DNA of 50,449 nt, from assembly GCA_001485295.1 (NCBI GenBank), contig BBOA01000015.1, forward strand, positions 1 to 50,449, in the 5' to 3' direction. This stretch comes from Type-B symbiont of Plautia stali (GTDB taxonomy: Bacteria; Pseudomonadota; Gammaproteobacteria; Enterobacterales; Enterobacteriaceae). The notes beneath the pieces are model-generated. The model was not told where the DNA came from. It saw only the letters and a program-made list of their open reading frames with translations, and searched no databases. A program made the translations under genes and the position numbers. This document shows positions 9,330-20,551 of the stretch, one piece after another; within the stretch, counting starts at the first letter, position 1, and each line of letters starts with the position of its first letter.

Positions 9330-9480
9330 AGCAAGGCACTGCCAAAATGGGCAGTTCTGCTTATTCTACACGTCAAACATATTATAAACAATAAATTTAA
9401 TGTAAATTTGGTCTCGCTTTTAAGTAACGCGTCATATAGATACGCAGCAAATTACAACCCTTCTTAAATCTAGAGCAAGC

Positions 9481-9990
9481 ATGTCCCATATTTTGCACTT
9501 CCTTTTAGCACTGGAAGTGGTAGGCGTGCTAGCGTTACTCGTCAGCCACGACCGTAAAAGTATTCGTATTCGCTACATTGTCCAGCTTCTAGTCATTGAA
9601 GTGCTGATGGCGTGGTTTTTCCTAAAAGGGTTCGCCGGCCTGTTCGACCATCTTCTCAAGTATGCCGGCAAAGGCATCAACTACAAGATCCTCGACTTCT
9701 TCTTCCTTAACGTGCTCCACGCAATCGTCTTTATCTCCGCGCTGATTAGCATCCTGCAGCACTTCCAAATTCTGCCATGGGTGATTCGCGACATTGGCAT
9801 CGTGCTGTCGAAAGTCAACGGCATGGGCAAGCTGGAATCCTTCAACGCCGTTAGCTCTCTGATTCTGGGACAGTCAGAAAACTTTATGTCTATAAGAATA
9901 TTCTCGGCAAAATGTCGCAGCGCTGCATGTACAACATTACTGCGACCGCGATGTCGACCGCTTCCATGTCGGTTGTCAGCCATGCTGCAG
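9481..9990 (+). pseudogene. nupC: Nucleoside transporter NupC, 5' fragment
   Basis: From ATG 9481 the protein follows NupC well: [55 protein letters not shown] and [20 protein letters not shown]. Two short stretches in the first 100 residues are missing. After GQSENF a frameshift occurs near 9888; the other frame continues with [20 protein letters not shown]. The remaining half of the gene is deleted and the sequence runs into a rhodanese gene at about 9990. NupC imports pyrimidine and adenine nucleosides with protons. Confidence 0.9.
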
Positions 9991-10784
9991 CCGAAAATTA
10001 TCGGCACCCAGTCACTGGTCAACGCCGGCATCTGCAATCCGGTTTATGCGCTGCGCAACGGCACCACCGGCTGGACGCTGGCGTGTCAGGTAGCGAATCG
10101 TGTCGGCGTGGCGCGCTGATAGCAGGAGCCGCACACCACCTACCTGTTCGACGTGCGCGACACCGAAGAATATGCCGTCGGCCATCTGCCGGGCAGCCGT
10201 CACGTGCCGGACGGACAGCTGGTGCAGGAAGACCGACCTACTACACCAGCCTGCGCGGCGCGCATCGTGCTGGTGGATAACGACGGCGTGCGCGCTAGCA
10301 TGGCGGCCTCTTGGCTGGCGCAGTTGGGCTGGGACGTGGCGATGTTTGACGGCCTGCAGTTGCATGACTTCAGCGCGGCTGGACGACGCAGGCGCCCGCC
10401 GAGACGGTTTCGCTGCAGCAGCTGAGCGACTGGCTGCTGCAGGGCGATACCCAGATGCTGGACTTCACCACGCGCGCCAACCATGTGACAAGCCATATTC
10501 CCGGCGCTGCCTAGCTGCTGCGCTCGACGCTGCACGGTTTATCTACTGGCGCGCGACAATAGCGCTTAGCGCAACGCCGGACTACCGACGGAAGCCAGAG
10601 AAGCGACGCTGTTGTCGCCCGCCATCGATCGCTCGCTATCGCTGTCCGTATGAAGGCATCGATTCGATCCTACGACGATGCAGGCTTACCTCGACTGGGA
10701 GTATGGCTGGTGGCGCAGCTGGATCGAGACGGCACGCATGGCTTTCGCGTACTGCAGCCAGAGACGCGGCGCGTAACGGCGTAG
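9991..10784 (+). pseudogene. Multidomain rhodanese-like sulfurtransferase, 3' remnant
   Basis: Readable pieces are [20 protein letters not shown] with NGTTGWTLA, then YLFDVRDTEEYAVGHLPGSR, and IVLVDNDGVRASMAASWLAQ with LGWDVAMFDG. These match successive domains of large proteins made of repeated rhodanese domains. The C-terminal piece AYLDWEYG and QLDRDGTHGFRVLQPETRRV ends at TAG 10784. Several frameshifts and stops (AGA*LLRS region) break it. The 5' part with the first domains is deleted at the nupC junction. A function in sulfur transfer is inferred only from the family. Confidence 0.7.
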
Positions 10785-10880
10785 GCGTTTAGCATGCGAA
10801 AAAGGAGCGGCAGAAATATCGTTTTTTTTGCATCAGCAATGCTGTTTTAAAAGGCGCTCGAAAAATCAGGGCTTAGACAA

Positions 10881-10956
<76 letters not shown>

Positions 10957-11001
10957 ACATCTGAAATCGTTTTTTCAGTGCCAAATCGTTGAGATGCGAT
11001 T

Positions 11002-11077
11002 TGGTGGAGCTAAGCGGGATCGAACCGCTGACCTCCTGCATGCCATGCAGGCGCTCTCCCAGCTGAGCTATAGCCCC
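11002..11077 (-). tRNA. tRNA-Ala(GGC), copy 2
   Basis: A complete 76-base tRNA with acceptor stem GGGGCTA/TAGCTCC, anticodon GGC and encoded CCA, close to E. coli alaW. It is 45 bases upstream of copy 1 and likely cotranscribed with it. Copy 1 differs mainly in the acceptor stem, anticodon stem and T stem. Confidence 0.95.
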
Positions 11078-11334
11078 GAACCGAAAAAACCGTCGGATGT
11101 TCTCGACGAACGACATAATATGAAACCCACTCCCAGAGTGTCAACGTCAAAAACTCAAAAGGCAGCTTAATCGCTGAAAAAGGCGGCAACTCACGGAGTC
11201 CACTGTTTTTTAGCCGCTTTTATCGGCTAGCATTCGCGCCGTTGGCGCATGCCAGCGTAAACCGCGCGCTGGCGAAAGGTTAAACAGGCTTTAGGATTTC
11301 TATTGTTTTCCGTTAAAAGCCGTGTAAAACTCGA

Positions 11335-11991
11335 CTAGCTAACGTAAACATCCCTGTCTACGCCTTATTAATTCTTGGTTTTATGGCTGGCGCCTTTATC
11401 GCCACCGGTTTCCTACTTGACCCGCATGTCATCAACTCCCTGCCAGCTGACTGGGACTCATTTGGCAGCACTATCGCCAACTTTATCGGCAGCCTGACCA
11501 TCGCCTGGTTCTTCGGCCACATGCTCGGCATGACTGAAGGCGATTACCTGAAGAAAGACCCTTACTATCGCCAGCGCGAAAGTGAATGCGGATTTCCTGC
11601 GTGCCTTTATCTTCGGCATCGGCTGTAACTGGCTGGTCTGCTTGGCAGTGTGGCTAGCGTTCGCCAGTAAAGATGTCGTCGGTAAAATCTTCGGTATACT
11701 GGCTGGTCTGCTTGGCAGTGTGGCTAGCGTTCGCCAGTAAAGATGTCGTCGGTAAAATCTTCGGTATGTGGTTCCCGGTCATGGCCTTCGTCGCGATCGG
11801 TTTCCAGCACGTTGTTGCCAATATGTTTTCGTCCCTGCGGCCATTTTTGCCGGCCAGCTGAGCTGGGCGGAATATCTGCCGAATTTCGTTGCTGTATTCT
11901 TGGGTAACGGCGTCGGCGGCGCGGTCTTTGTCGGCCTCGCCTACTTCTTCGCCTTCCGACCTTCTGCCGAAACCGTCGGCACCGCGCCATA
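11335..11991 (+). pseudogene. Formate/nitrite transporter (FNT) family protein, broken
   Basis: The remnant reads VYALLILGFMAGAFIATGFL, then DPHVINSLPADWDSFG, a deletion, then IANFIGSLTIAWFFGHMLGM, and after a frameshift [20 protein letters not shown], the conserved FNT segment with the pore-lining region. Later come SWAEYLPNFVAVFLGN and AVFVGLAYFFAFRPS. The start and first helix are missing, the region between helices 1 and 3 is deleted, and a 70-base tandem duplication at 11628-11767 shifts the frame again. These channels carry formate, nitrite or similar anions. Loss agrees with the loss of other anaerobic functions here. Confidence 0.85.
11628..11767 (+). repeat. Perfect 70-base tandem duplication
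   Basis: Bases 11628-11697 and 11698-11767 are identical, each running from ACTGGCTGGTCTGC to AAAATCTTCGGTAT. Only one copy is expected from the FNT family alignment ([20 protein letters not shown], then KIFGMW). The two copies have no differences, so the duplication is recent compared with the other damage. Its length is not a multiple of three. Confidence 0.97.
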
Positions 11992-11996
11992 ATTTT

Positions 11997-12026
11997 TTTG
12001 CCTTTTGTCTCACGACAAAAGGCAAA
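11997..12026. other. Inverted repeat after the FNT remnant
   Basis: TTTGCCTTTTGTC and GACAAAAGGCAAA form a perfect 13-base-pair stem around a four-base loop. It lies six bases past the FNT stop. The T-run precedes rather than follows the stem on the plus strand, so it is not a classical terminator, though it may stabilise a 3' end. Confidence 0.7.
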
Positions 12027-12101
12027 TTCCCTTCATGTTACCTTATCGCTTAACGATTTGTTGTAATGTGTAGCATTAATGTATTAACTGAGGACAGTAT
12101 C

Positions 12102-12457
12102 GTGAAAAAGGAATGGTTAACCCCCGAAGACCTTGCGAATGAGACAGGTTATAGTCGTCAAACGATGAATAAATGGATCAAGCGCGAAAAATGGACCATG
12201 ACGCCTTGAAGCCCAGCGTACAAGGCGGTAAAGCGAGATTGATTCATATTGACGAGAACGTGAAGAGCTTTATTCAGTCCATGATCAACCTGCACGAACC
12301 CAATGCATCCTACACCACGCAACAAAATTCTTTACCAGCGTTACTGTTAAGTTCTGTACAGCAAATGACACAGCAAGAGTAGGATTTGCTGACGGCAATG
12401 ATTTTTCGCGAAGGGATTAAAAGTGTACTACATTGGTTAGGCATTAGCGAAGAATAA
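12102..12457 (+). pseudogene. yfeC: Putative DNA-binding protein YfeC, frameshifted
   Basis: From GTG 12102 the protein reads KKEWLTPEDLANETGYSRQT and NKWIKREKWTMTP, a helix-turn-helix of the YfeC family, then hits TGA. One base off, it continues with KPSVQGGKARLIHIDENVKS and NSLPALLLSSVQQMTQQE, then TAG, then DLLTAMIFREGIKSVLHWLG and ISEE before TAA. So there is one single-base indel at about 12208 and one nonsense codon in CAG-like context. Position just before convergent gltX equals that in E. coli. Its targets are unknown. Confidence 0.85.
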
Positions 12458-12459
12458 AA

Positions 12460-12486
12460 AAACCGGAAGCGTTTAGCTTCCGGTTT
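12460..12486. terminator. Bidirectional terminator between yfeC and gltX
   Basis: AAACCGGAAGC and GCTTCCGGTTT form an eleven-base-pair stem around a five-base loop with A-run before and T-run after, so it can end transcripts from both convergent genes. Confidence 0.92.
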
Positions 12487-12493
12487 TTGTTCG

Positions 12494-13909
12494 TCAGGCC
12501 TGTGCTTCGCGTTCCGCGATAAAGGCCAGCGCTTTTTCAATGCGCGCTACGCTGCGGCTGCGGCCGATCGCTTCGACGGTAACGTCCAGACCCGGCGACT
12601 GTCCTGCGCCGGTGACGGCGACGCGCAGCGGCATACCCACTTTGCCCATCCCCAATTCCAGCTCATCTGCCGCGCTCTGAATAGCGTGATGCACGTTTTC
12701 CGCCGTCCAGTCGATGATAGTGGCCAGTTTGTCGCGTATCACTTCCAGCGGCTGACGCGCCACCGGACGCAGATGTTTTTTCGCCGCGTCGGCATCAAAC
12801 GCATTAAACTCTTCATAGAAGTAACGGCAGGAGGCCGCCATCTCTTTCAGGGTCTTGCAGCGTTCGCCCAACAGCGTCACCAACTTCGCCAGCTCAGGGC
12901 CAGTGCGCGTGTCGATATTCTGCTGTTTAATGTGCCACTGCAGATGCGTAGCCACATAATCGAGCGCCAGGCTGTTAATGTAGTAGTGGTTGAGCCACTG
13001 CAGCTTTTCCGTGTTGAGCGCGCTGGCGGATTTGCTGACGGCGTCCAGCGTAAACAGTTCCTTCATCTCGGGAATCGAGAAGATCTCCTGATCGCCATGG
13101 GACCAGCCCAGACGCACTAGGTAGTTAAGCAGCGCTTCCGGCAGGTAGCCGTCGTCACGATACTGCATAACGCTCACCGCGCCGTGACGCTTGGAGAGTT
13201 TTTTGCCGTCGTCGCCTAGAATCATAGAGACGTGCGCATAGACCGGCACCTGCGCGCCGACCGTCTTGAGGATGTTGATCTGGCGCGGCGTGTTGTTGAT
13301 GTGGTCTTCGCCGCGTATCACATGGGTGATACCCATATCCCAGTCATCGACGACAACGCAGAAGTTATAGGTGGGCGAGCCGTCGGTACGGCGGATAATC
13401 AGGTCGTCGAGTTCCTGGTTACTGAATTCGATTGGACCGCGGATTTGGTCGTCAAAAATAACCGAGCCTTCCTGCGGGTTGCGGAAGCGTACCACGCATG
13501 GCTCATCCGCCGCATGATGTTCATGGCTGTCGCGGCAGCGGCCGTCGTAACGCGGCTTTTCGCCGTTCGCCATTTGGGTTTTGCGTAGTTGCTCAAGACG
13601 CTCTTTCGAGCAGTAGCATTTATAGGCGGTACCAGTTTCCAGCATCTCGTCAATGACCGCGTTGTAGCGATCGAAGCGTTTGGTCTGGTAGTATGGGCCT
13701 TCGTCCCACTCTAGGCTCAACCAGTTCATGCCTTCCATAATGGCTTCGATCGCTTCCGGCGTCGAACGCTCAGGATCGGTGTCTTCGATGCGCAAAACGA
13801 ATTCGCCTTGGTTATGACGGGCGAACAGCCAAGAGTAAAGCGCGGTACGTGCGCCGCCGACATGTAGGTAGCCGGTCGGGCTGGGCGCAAAGCGGGTTTT
13901 GATTTTCAT
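12494..13909 (-). CDS. gltX: Glutamyl-tRNA synthetase
   Basis: An intact 471-residue class I aminoacyl-tRNA synthetase, same length as in E. coli. The HIGH-type motif is in [20 protein letters not shown] (residues 6-25), and the KMSKS-type loop is KLSKRHG near residue 240. The zinc-binding region [12 protein letters not shown] and CRDSHEH is present. It charges tRNA-Glu with glutamate and so also feeds heme synthesis through glutamyl-tRNA. The ATG at 13909 gives the usual N-terminus [11 protein letters not shown]. It has a dedicated terminator and is flanked by tRNA genes transcribed divergently. Confidence 0.98.
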   Translation of the reverse strand: MKIKTRFAPSPTGYLHVGGARTALYSWLFARHNQGEFVLRIEDTDPERSTPEAIEAIMEGMNWLSLEWDEGPYYQTKRFDRYNAVIDEMLETGTAYKCYCSKERLEQLRKTQMANGEKPRYDGRCRDSHEHHAADEPCVVRFRNPQEGSVIFDDQIRGPIEFSNQELDDLIIRRTDGSPTYNFCVVVDDWDMGITHVIRGEDHINNTPRQINILKTVGAQVPVYAHVSMILGDDGKKLSKRHGAVSVMQYRDDGYLPEALLNYLVRLGWSHGDQEIFSIPEMKELFTLDAVSKSASALNTEKLQWLNHYYINSLALDYVATHLQWHIKQQNIDTRTGPELAKLVTLLGERCKTLKEMAASCRYFYEEFNAFDADAAKKHLRPVARQPLEVIRDKLATIIDWTAENVHHAIQSAADELELGMGKVGMPLRVAVTGAGQSPGLDVTVEAIGRSRSVARIEKALAFIAEREAQA

Positions 13910-14135
13910 TCAGCAGTGCCTTAGATACGCGGGTTCTTTATCTGGATGACAAAAAACGGGTTAGACGTGAAAAACAGTGCGCACATTCTAGCACTTGGCA
14001 TTGAATCCTCAATGACTGTGCATCGGCGCAAAGGTGTAAAGCGACAAGTTTCTGCTAATAAAACCAGTATATTGGCTAAAAGCAGCGCGGGATGACTAAT
14101 TTTGAAGCGAACGCGCATTTTAGTTTTAAAAAGCG

Positions 14136-14163
14136 TTGACTCACTTCGAAGGATCTCTATAAT
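14136..14163 (+). promoter_or_regulatory. Promoter of the tRNA-Val/tRNA-Lys operon
   Basis: TTGACT at 14136-14141 and a perfect TATAAT at 14158-14163 are separated by 16 bases and followed by the GC-rich discriminator GCGACTCC, typical of stringently controlled stable RNA promoters. The first tRNA starts 17 bases after the -10. Confidence 0.9.
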
Positions 14164-14180
14164 GCGACTCCACACAGCAG

Positions 14181-14256
14181 GGGTGATTAGCTCAGTTGGT
14201 AGAGCATCTCCCTTACAAGGAGAGGGCCGGCGGTTCGAGCCCGTCATCACCCACCA
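14181..14256 (+). tRNA. tRNA-Val(TAC)
   Basis: A complete 76-base tRNA with acceptor stem GGGTGAT/ATCACCC, anticodon TAC in loop CTTACAA, and encoded CCA. It equals E. coli valU/X/Y in sequence and position. Only one copy is present here, where E. coli has three in tandem before lysV. Confidence 0.97.
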
Positions 14257-14260
14257 CTTC

Positions 14261-14336
14261 GGGTCGTTAGCTCAGTTGGTAGAGCAGTTGACTTTTAATC
14301 AATTGGTCGCAGGTTCGAACCCTGCACGACCCACCA
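14261..14336 (+). tRNA. tRNA-Lys(TTT)
   Basis: A complete 76-base tRNA with acceptor stem GGGTCGT/ACGACCC, anticodon TTT in loop CTTTTAA, and encoded CCA. It is four bases after tRNA-Val and clearly cotranscribed, as lysV in E. coli. Confidence 0.97.
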
Positions 14337-14342
14337 ATTCAA

Positions 14343-14369
14343 AGAAAAGCTCCTGAAAGGCGCTTTTCT
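14343..14369 (+). terminator. Terminator of the tRNA operon
   Basis: AGAAAAGC and GCTTTTCT form an eight-base-pair stem, the loop can pair further (CCTGAAAGG), and CGTTTCT follows. It begins seven bases after the tRNA-Lys end. Confidence 0.7.
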
Positions 14370-14495
14370 CGTTTCTACTTGCGGTGAAACGCGCCTTTAT
14401 GTAGCATCGTGCTACATTGTAGATAAAACAACAAAGAAAGTGAGTTGCTCAGAACAGCTATCTGTATCTTTTCCAAACTTTAACGTTCTCCTGCC

Positions 14496-14522
14496 TCAAG
14501 CGTTTTTCTCCCTAACCGATAA
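14496..14522 (+). promoter_or_regulatory. Likely sigma-28 (FliA) flagellar promoter
   Basis: TCAAGCGT (14496-14503) and ACCGATAA (14515-14522) are separated by exactly 11 bases. The FliA consensus is TAAAGTTT, 11 bases, GCCGATAA. The -10 matches seven of eight positions and the -35 five of eight. It lies 30 bases upstream of a FlxA-like gene start, and flxA is a known FliA-dependent gene in E. coli. Confidence 0.65.
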
Positions 14523-14552
14523 CGATCATGTCTATTTGCAAGGAGAAAGACC

Positions 14553-14752
14553 ATGTATTCCATATCCGCTTTATCAGCCAGTACAGGCAGTAGCGACGGC
14601 GGCGCCAGCGTTTCATCGCAAATTTCCGCGTTTAACAAGCAGCTCCAGAGCATCACGAAGCAGGTCAAAGAGCTGTCGGATAATCAGGATCTGACCGACG
14701 AGCAGAAGTCAGAAATGGAGCAGATGTACCATTCGCAGATCGCCATACGCGA
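14553..14752 (+). pseudogene. FlxA-like coiled-coil protein, 3' truncated
   Basis: The start at 14553 has the site AAGGAG. About 66 residues follow the FlxA family: a Ser/Gly-rich head SISALSASTGSSDGGASVSS, then the heptad region QISAFNKQLQSITKQVKELS and [19 protein letters not shown]. After that the frame enters sequence that on the other strand codes for a LysR-type regulator, so the end of the gene is deleted. The present open frame runs on to 14864 with unrelated residues. FlxA-type proteins are expressed with flagellar late genes; their role is unclear. Confidence 0.65.
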
Positions 14753-14976
14753 CGACGCCAGCTGCTGCCCCGCCTCCGTCAGCATCACCTCGCGCATGGT
14801 GCGGTCCAACAGCCGTACGCCGATCGCCGCCTCCAGTTCTTTAATGCTGTGGCTGACCCGCTGACTGACTCAAATCAATCGCCTGCCCGGCTTGACTAAA
14901 TCCACCATGATAAGCGGCGGCGATAAAGGTGCAAGGTGCACAGCTGACGTAGCGGTAATTCATCTAAATGGCTCAT
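14753..14976 (-). pseudogene. LysR-family regulator, N-terminal fragment
   Basis: From the ATG at 14976 pieces read MSHLDELPLRQLCT, then [40 protein letters not shown] and [12 protein letters not shown]. That is a winged helix-turn-helix typical of LysR regulators. Frameshifts lie after the first 14 residues and in the recognition-helix region. The effector domain is deleted. In E. coli the LysR gene yfeR is divergent from yfeH in this position, so this is probably its counterpart, but the sequence is too short to prove it. Confidence 0.72.
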
Positions 14977-15058
14977 AGATTGATGCAATAAATCAATTTT
15001 ATTTCTAAACCCGCTTCGCGCACAATCACTGCATGTAATTTTTAACCGGATTTTAACA

Positions 15059-16057
15059 ATGGGATTTCTGCGACTCGATCCAATGATGATCAAACTGATC
15101 ATCACAGTGCTGCTGGCCACCTTCTTGCCGGCTAAAGGCGTCTTTGTCGACATCTTCGAATACCTGACCACGGCCGCTATCGCCCTGCTCTTTTTTATGC
15201 ACGGCGCCAAATTGTCGCGCGAAAAGATCATTGCAGGTAGCAGTCACTGGCAACTGCACCTGTGGATTATGTTCAGCACCTTCGTACTCTTCCCGATTAT
15301 CGGCTTGCTGATCGTCTGGTGGCATCCGGTCAACGTTAGCGCGGAGATCTATACCGGCTTTATCTATCTCTGCATTCTACCTGCCACCGTGCAATCCGCT
15401 ATAGCTTTTACCTCAATAGCGGGCGGCGACGTCGCGGCGGCAGTCTGCAGCGCCTCGGCCTCCAGTCTGCTGGGCGTCTTTATTTCGCCGCTGCTGGTGA
15501 ATCTGGTGATCGACGTGCACAGCAGCGTGCCGACCAACGGGCTTGAGCAGGTCGGCAAGATTATGCTTCAGCTGCTGGTGCCTTTCGTGCTGGGTCATCT
15601 GTCACGTTGCTGGATTGCCGGCTGGGTGGAAAAACATCGCGGCCTGATCGGTAAAACCGACCAGACCTCGATTCTGCTGGTGGTTTACTCCGCCTTTAGC
15701 GAAGCTGTAGTTAACGGCATCTGGCATCGTGTCGGCATCCATACCCTGCTGTGGATTCTGGCGGGCTGCATCCTACTACTAGCACTGGTGCTGGCGATCA
15801 ATATCGCCGCCTCGCGTCTGTTCGGCTTTAACCGCGCCGATGAAATCGTGGTGCTGTTCTGCGGCTCAAAAAAGAGCCTAGCGAACGGCGTGCCGATGGC
15901 GAATATTCTATTCCCGGCCATCACGGTGGGGATTATCGTGCTGCCGCTGATGATCTTCCATCAGGTGCAGCTGATGGTCTGCTCTTATATCACTCAACGC
16001 TATAAAGCGAGCTATGACAAGCAGCTGGCGCAGCAGGTGAAACCGACATTGGTCTGA
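15059..16057 (+). CDS. yfeH: Bile acid:sodium symporter family protein YfeH
   Basis: An intact 332-residue membrane protein of the SBF-like family with about nine or ten helices. Conserved stretches include LTTAAIALLFFMHGAKLSRE, CILPATVQSAIAFTSIAGGD, AAVCSASASSLLGVFISPLL and VVLFCGSKKSLANGVPMANI. The last is the family hallmark in the unwound helix. Length and sequence match E. coli YfeH throughout. The transported substrate is unknown. It has no visible strong ribosome-binding site (TTTTAACAATG), and its probable LysR regulator next door is destroyed, so its expression control may have changed. Confidence 0.92.
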   Translation: MGFLRLDPMMIKLIITVLLATFLPAKGVFVDIFEYLTTAAIALLFFMHGAKLSREKIIAGSSHWQLHLWIMFSTFVLFPIIGLLIVWWHPVNVSAEIYTGFIYLCILPATVQSAIAFTSIAGGDVAAAVCSASASSLLGVFISPLLVNLVIDVHSSVPTNGLEQVGKIMLQLLVPFVLGHLSRCWIAGWVEKHRGLIGKTDQTSILLVVYSAFSEAVVNGIWHRVGIHTLLWILAGCILLLALVLAINIAASRLFGFNRADEIVVLFCGSKKSLANGVPMANILFPAITVGIIVLPLMIFHQVQLMVCSYITQRYKASYDKQLAQQVKPTLV

Positions 16058-16096
16058 GTCGCAGAAGTAACGGAAAGCACGCCGAAGCGAGCTTTT

Positions 16097-16315
16097 TTAC
16101 GTTGTGCGTTTAAGCGGTTTCACCAAACCTGCCAGCCCTTCAACCTTGATGGCGAGCGTTATCTGCATCAACTCGCCTAAACGGCCTGAAGGAAACTCCG
16201 CTTGGCGGGTAAACCACAGCAGATAAGGTTCCGGCAGATCGATCAGCAGGCAGCCTTTATATTTGCCGAACGGCATTGCGGTATTTGCGATTTCAACCAG
16301 CTGCGTCTTGTCCAT
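16097..16315 (-). CDS. ypeB: DUF3820 family protein YpeB
   Basis: A 72-residue cytoplasmic protein, MDKTQLVEIANTAMPFGKYK then GCLLIDLPEPYLLWFTRQAE, matching YpeB over its full length. The FGKYKG and LPEPYLLW motifs define DUF3820. The function is not known. It starts one base after the ligA stop, so the two form an operon, as in E. coli. Confidence 0.9.
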   Translation of the reverse strand: MDKTQLVEIANTAMPFGKYKGCLLIDLPEPYLLWFTRQAEFPSGRLGELMQITLAIKVEGLAGLVKPLKRTT

Positions 16316-16316
16316 A

Positions 16317-18344
<2,028 letters not shown>

Positions 18345-18354
18345 TCAGATAAAA

Positions 18355-18375
18355 AACCCCCGACAGGCGGGGGTT
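18355..18375 (-). terminator. Terminator or attenuator between zipA and ligA
   Basis: On the minus strand AACCCCCG and CGGGGGTT form a stem of up to eight base pairs around a five-base loop, followed by six T. It lies 27 bases past the zipA stop and 20 bases before the ligA start, so it would limit read-through from zipA. Confidence 0.82.
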
Positions 18376-18401
18376 CAGTGAATCAGGATTAACGGTCTGG
18401 C

Positions 18402-19415
18402 TTATTCTCGGGATTCGATGACTTCGCGGATGCGGTTTTTATAGGTTTCCAGCTTCTGCGGCGTCATAATGCGACGCTCGTCATCCAGCACCACGCCGCC
18501 GACATCATCGGCGATACGCTGCGCGGACTGCAGCATCAGCTTAAAGTTTTGGTTCGCGTTGCCATAAGAAGGCACCATCATAAAGATCGAGATGCCCGGC
18601 GTGGAGAAATCTGACATTTCGTCCGGGTTGAACGAGCCAGGCTTCACCATGTTGGCCAAGCTGAATAGCACCGGGCCGCTGGCTGCCGGACTGAGATGAC
18701 GATGGAAAATATTCATTTCGCCGAACTGGAAGCCCGCCTGCAGAATGCCCTGCAGCAGCACTTCGCCATTCAACGTGCTGCTAGCATGCGCGGCGACATG
18801 CAGCACTAGCACCGTTTCTTTCGGCTTGCCTAGCGCTTTCGGCGCCTCCTGGCGTACCGGCTCGACAAGCGGCGGCGCATGATGTTCAGGCTGGTGAGAA
18901 ACAGGCTGCTGCGGTTGCGGCTCCGCCTGGTACTCCCTCTCGGGCTGCGCCGCGTCCAGCGGATTTAAATCCAGCAGCGGATCGGCCTGAATCGGTTGAG
19001 CGGGCGCAAAGCGCGGCGCAGGTTCCTGCGGTGCGGGAGGTTGAATCGGCTGAGGTTGCGGACGCGGCTGTTGCTGCTTCAACAGCGGATCGTTTTCCAC
19101 ATGAGGCTGGGGCTGCAGACGCGCGGCGGGCTGACGTAGCGTCTCCGCCGTGGCGCTAAACATCAGCGCATCGTTCTGCTGTTTGTCACGGAAATGATCG
19201 ATACGTGGCTCCTGATGCGGACGCTCATGGCGCACGCGAACTTCGCCGACGCTCTCTTCGTCGTCACGCTGGTCGCACTGTTTAAGCCTTTTGTGCGGGC
19301 GATCGCGGAACACTGACGAGCGCTCTTTGCGGCTAGTCCACAGCCCGTGAAGAAGGAGCACTATAATAGCGATCGCGCCAACAATAATTAATATTAGACG
19401 CAAATCCAGCATCAT
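18402..19415 (-). CDS. zipA: Cell division protein ZipA
   Basis: A 337-residue protein starting [20 protein letters not shown], a membrane anchor at residues 5-26 with the N-terminus outside. A charged stretch ([20 protein letters not shown]) and a long Pro/Gln-rich linker (about residues 100-200) follow. The C-terminal FtsZ-binding domain spans about residues 200-330, with [20 protein letters not shown] and [11 protein letters not shown]. ZipA tethers FtsZ rings to the inner membrane. I chose the paired ATG at 19415 because it gives exactly the E. coli N-terminus; an upstream start would add an unconserved extension. Divergent from cysZ. Confidence 0.95.
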   Translation of the reverse strand: MMLDLRLILIIVGAIAIIVLLLHGLWTSRKERSSVFRDRPHKRLKQCDQRDDEESVGEVRVRHERPHQEPRIDHFRDKQQNDALMFSATAETLRQPAARLQPQPHVENDPLLKQQQPRPQPQPIQPPAPQEPAPRFAPAQPIQADPLLDLNPLDAAQPEREYQAEPQPQQPVSHQPEHHAPPLVEPVRQEAPKALGKPKETVLVLHVAAHASSTLNGEVLLQGILQAGFQFGEMNIFHRHLSPAASGPVLFSLANMVKPGSFNPDEMSDFSTPGISIFMMVPSYGNANQNFKLMLQSAQRIADDVGGVVLDDERRIMTPQKLETYKNRIREVIESRE

Positions 19416-19634
19416 TGTATTCTCTGTTGTTCCCAATACCTTGCCACCGCGGCAAACTTTATCTCCTAACTGTATTTGCCTAGCTAAACAAGTGCAAGCT
19501 CGTGCAGTATTTTCTGACAAATAAGATAGTCACCCCACGTTTTTTTGCTGTTTTTTCACACAATAGCCCCGTGGTCAGGAGAAAAAGCTAGGTTATCATG
19601 GTCTCGCCTGATTATTTCCTGGAGAGTTGCCTGT

Positions 19635-20402
19635 ATGGCCCGAGAGAACACTATCTCAAGTTACAACGGCGTGTACTATTTTAGCGAAGGCTGGAGACTG
19701 GTTCGTCTGCCCGGCATTCGTCGTTTCGTGATTATTCCGCTGCTGGTCAATATCCTGCAGCTGGGGGGTGCCTTCGTCTGGCTGTTTTACCATCTGGGCA
19801 GCTGGATCCCGCAGCTGATGGCGCAGATCCCCGACTGGCTGCAGTGGTTGAGCTATCTGCTCTGGCCGCTGTCGGTGATCTCTATCATGCTGGTGTTCAG
19901 CTACTTCTTTTCTACTACTGCCAACTGGATCGCCGCGCCCTTTTGCGGTCTGCTGGCGGAACAGCTGGAAGGCCATCTAACGGGCAAACCGCTGCCGGAC
20001 AGCGGCTGGCTGGCGATGCTGAAAGACGTTCCGCGCATTATGAAACGTGAGCTACAAAAGCTCGGCTACTATCTGCCGCGCGCGCTTGGCCTGCTGCTGC
20101 TCTACTTTATCCCCGGCTTCGGCCAGACGGTGGCGCCGGTGCTGTGGTTTTTGTTTAGCTCTTGGATGCTCTCTGTGCAGTACTGCGACTATCCGTTCGA
20201 CAACCATAAGATTAGCTTTCAGCAGATGCGCGGCGCGCTGCGTCGGCACAAAACAGCCAATATGCAGTTCGGCGCGCTGGTTAGCCTGTTCACCATGATC
20301 CCGATCCTCAACCTGCCGATTATGCCGGTGGCGGTGTGCGGCGCGACGGCGATGTGGGTCGATCGCTATCGCGGGCAACTGGGCCGCACTGGGCTACTCT
20401 AG
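19635..20402 (+). CDS. cysZ: Sulfate transporter CysZ
   Basis: An intact 255-residue inner-membrane protein, close to the 253 residues of E. coli CysZ. It imports sulfate for cysteine synthesis. Recognisable parts are [60 protein letters not shown] and [18 protein letters not shown]. The ATG at 19635 follows a GGAGAG site; a longer upstream frame exists but is not conserved. It lies directly upstream of cysK. It ends in TAG (19 bases before the next hairpin-free spacer), which shows that TAG is a working stop here. Confidence 0.95.
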   Translation: MARENTISSYNGVYYFSEGWRLVRLPGIRRFVIIPLLVNILQLGGAFVWLFYHLGSWIPQLMAQIPDWLQWLSYLLWPLSVISIMLVFSYFFSTTANWIAAPFCGLLAEQLEGHLTGKPLPDSGWLAMLKDVPRIMKRELQKLGYYLPRALGLLLLYFIPGFGQTVAPVLWFLFSSWMLSVQYCDYPFDNHKISFQQMRGALRRHKTANMQFGALVSLFTMIPILNLPIMPVAVCGATAMWVDRYRGQLGRTGLL

Positions 20403-20551
20403 TACTCTTCAGAGCGACTTATGCATTATGCATTTTTTAGAGAGGTTTATTGCGTGGGGACATATAGATATACGTTTTCTTTCCTTCCGTGCGAAGACAG
20501 AAAAGGTATGCTCTGTGGGTTCCCAATAATTCATACAGTTAAGGACAGGCC

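Noticed and set aside
11997..12026. Classical rho-independent terminator after the FNT remnant
   Set aside because: The stem is perfect, but the T-run lies before it on the coding strand, so it is listed only as an inverted repeat.
12686..13120. 144-codon plus-strand frame inside gltX
   Set aside because: Antisense shadow of gltX caused by its GC-rich codon pattern.
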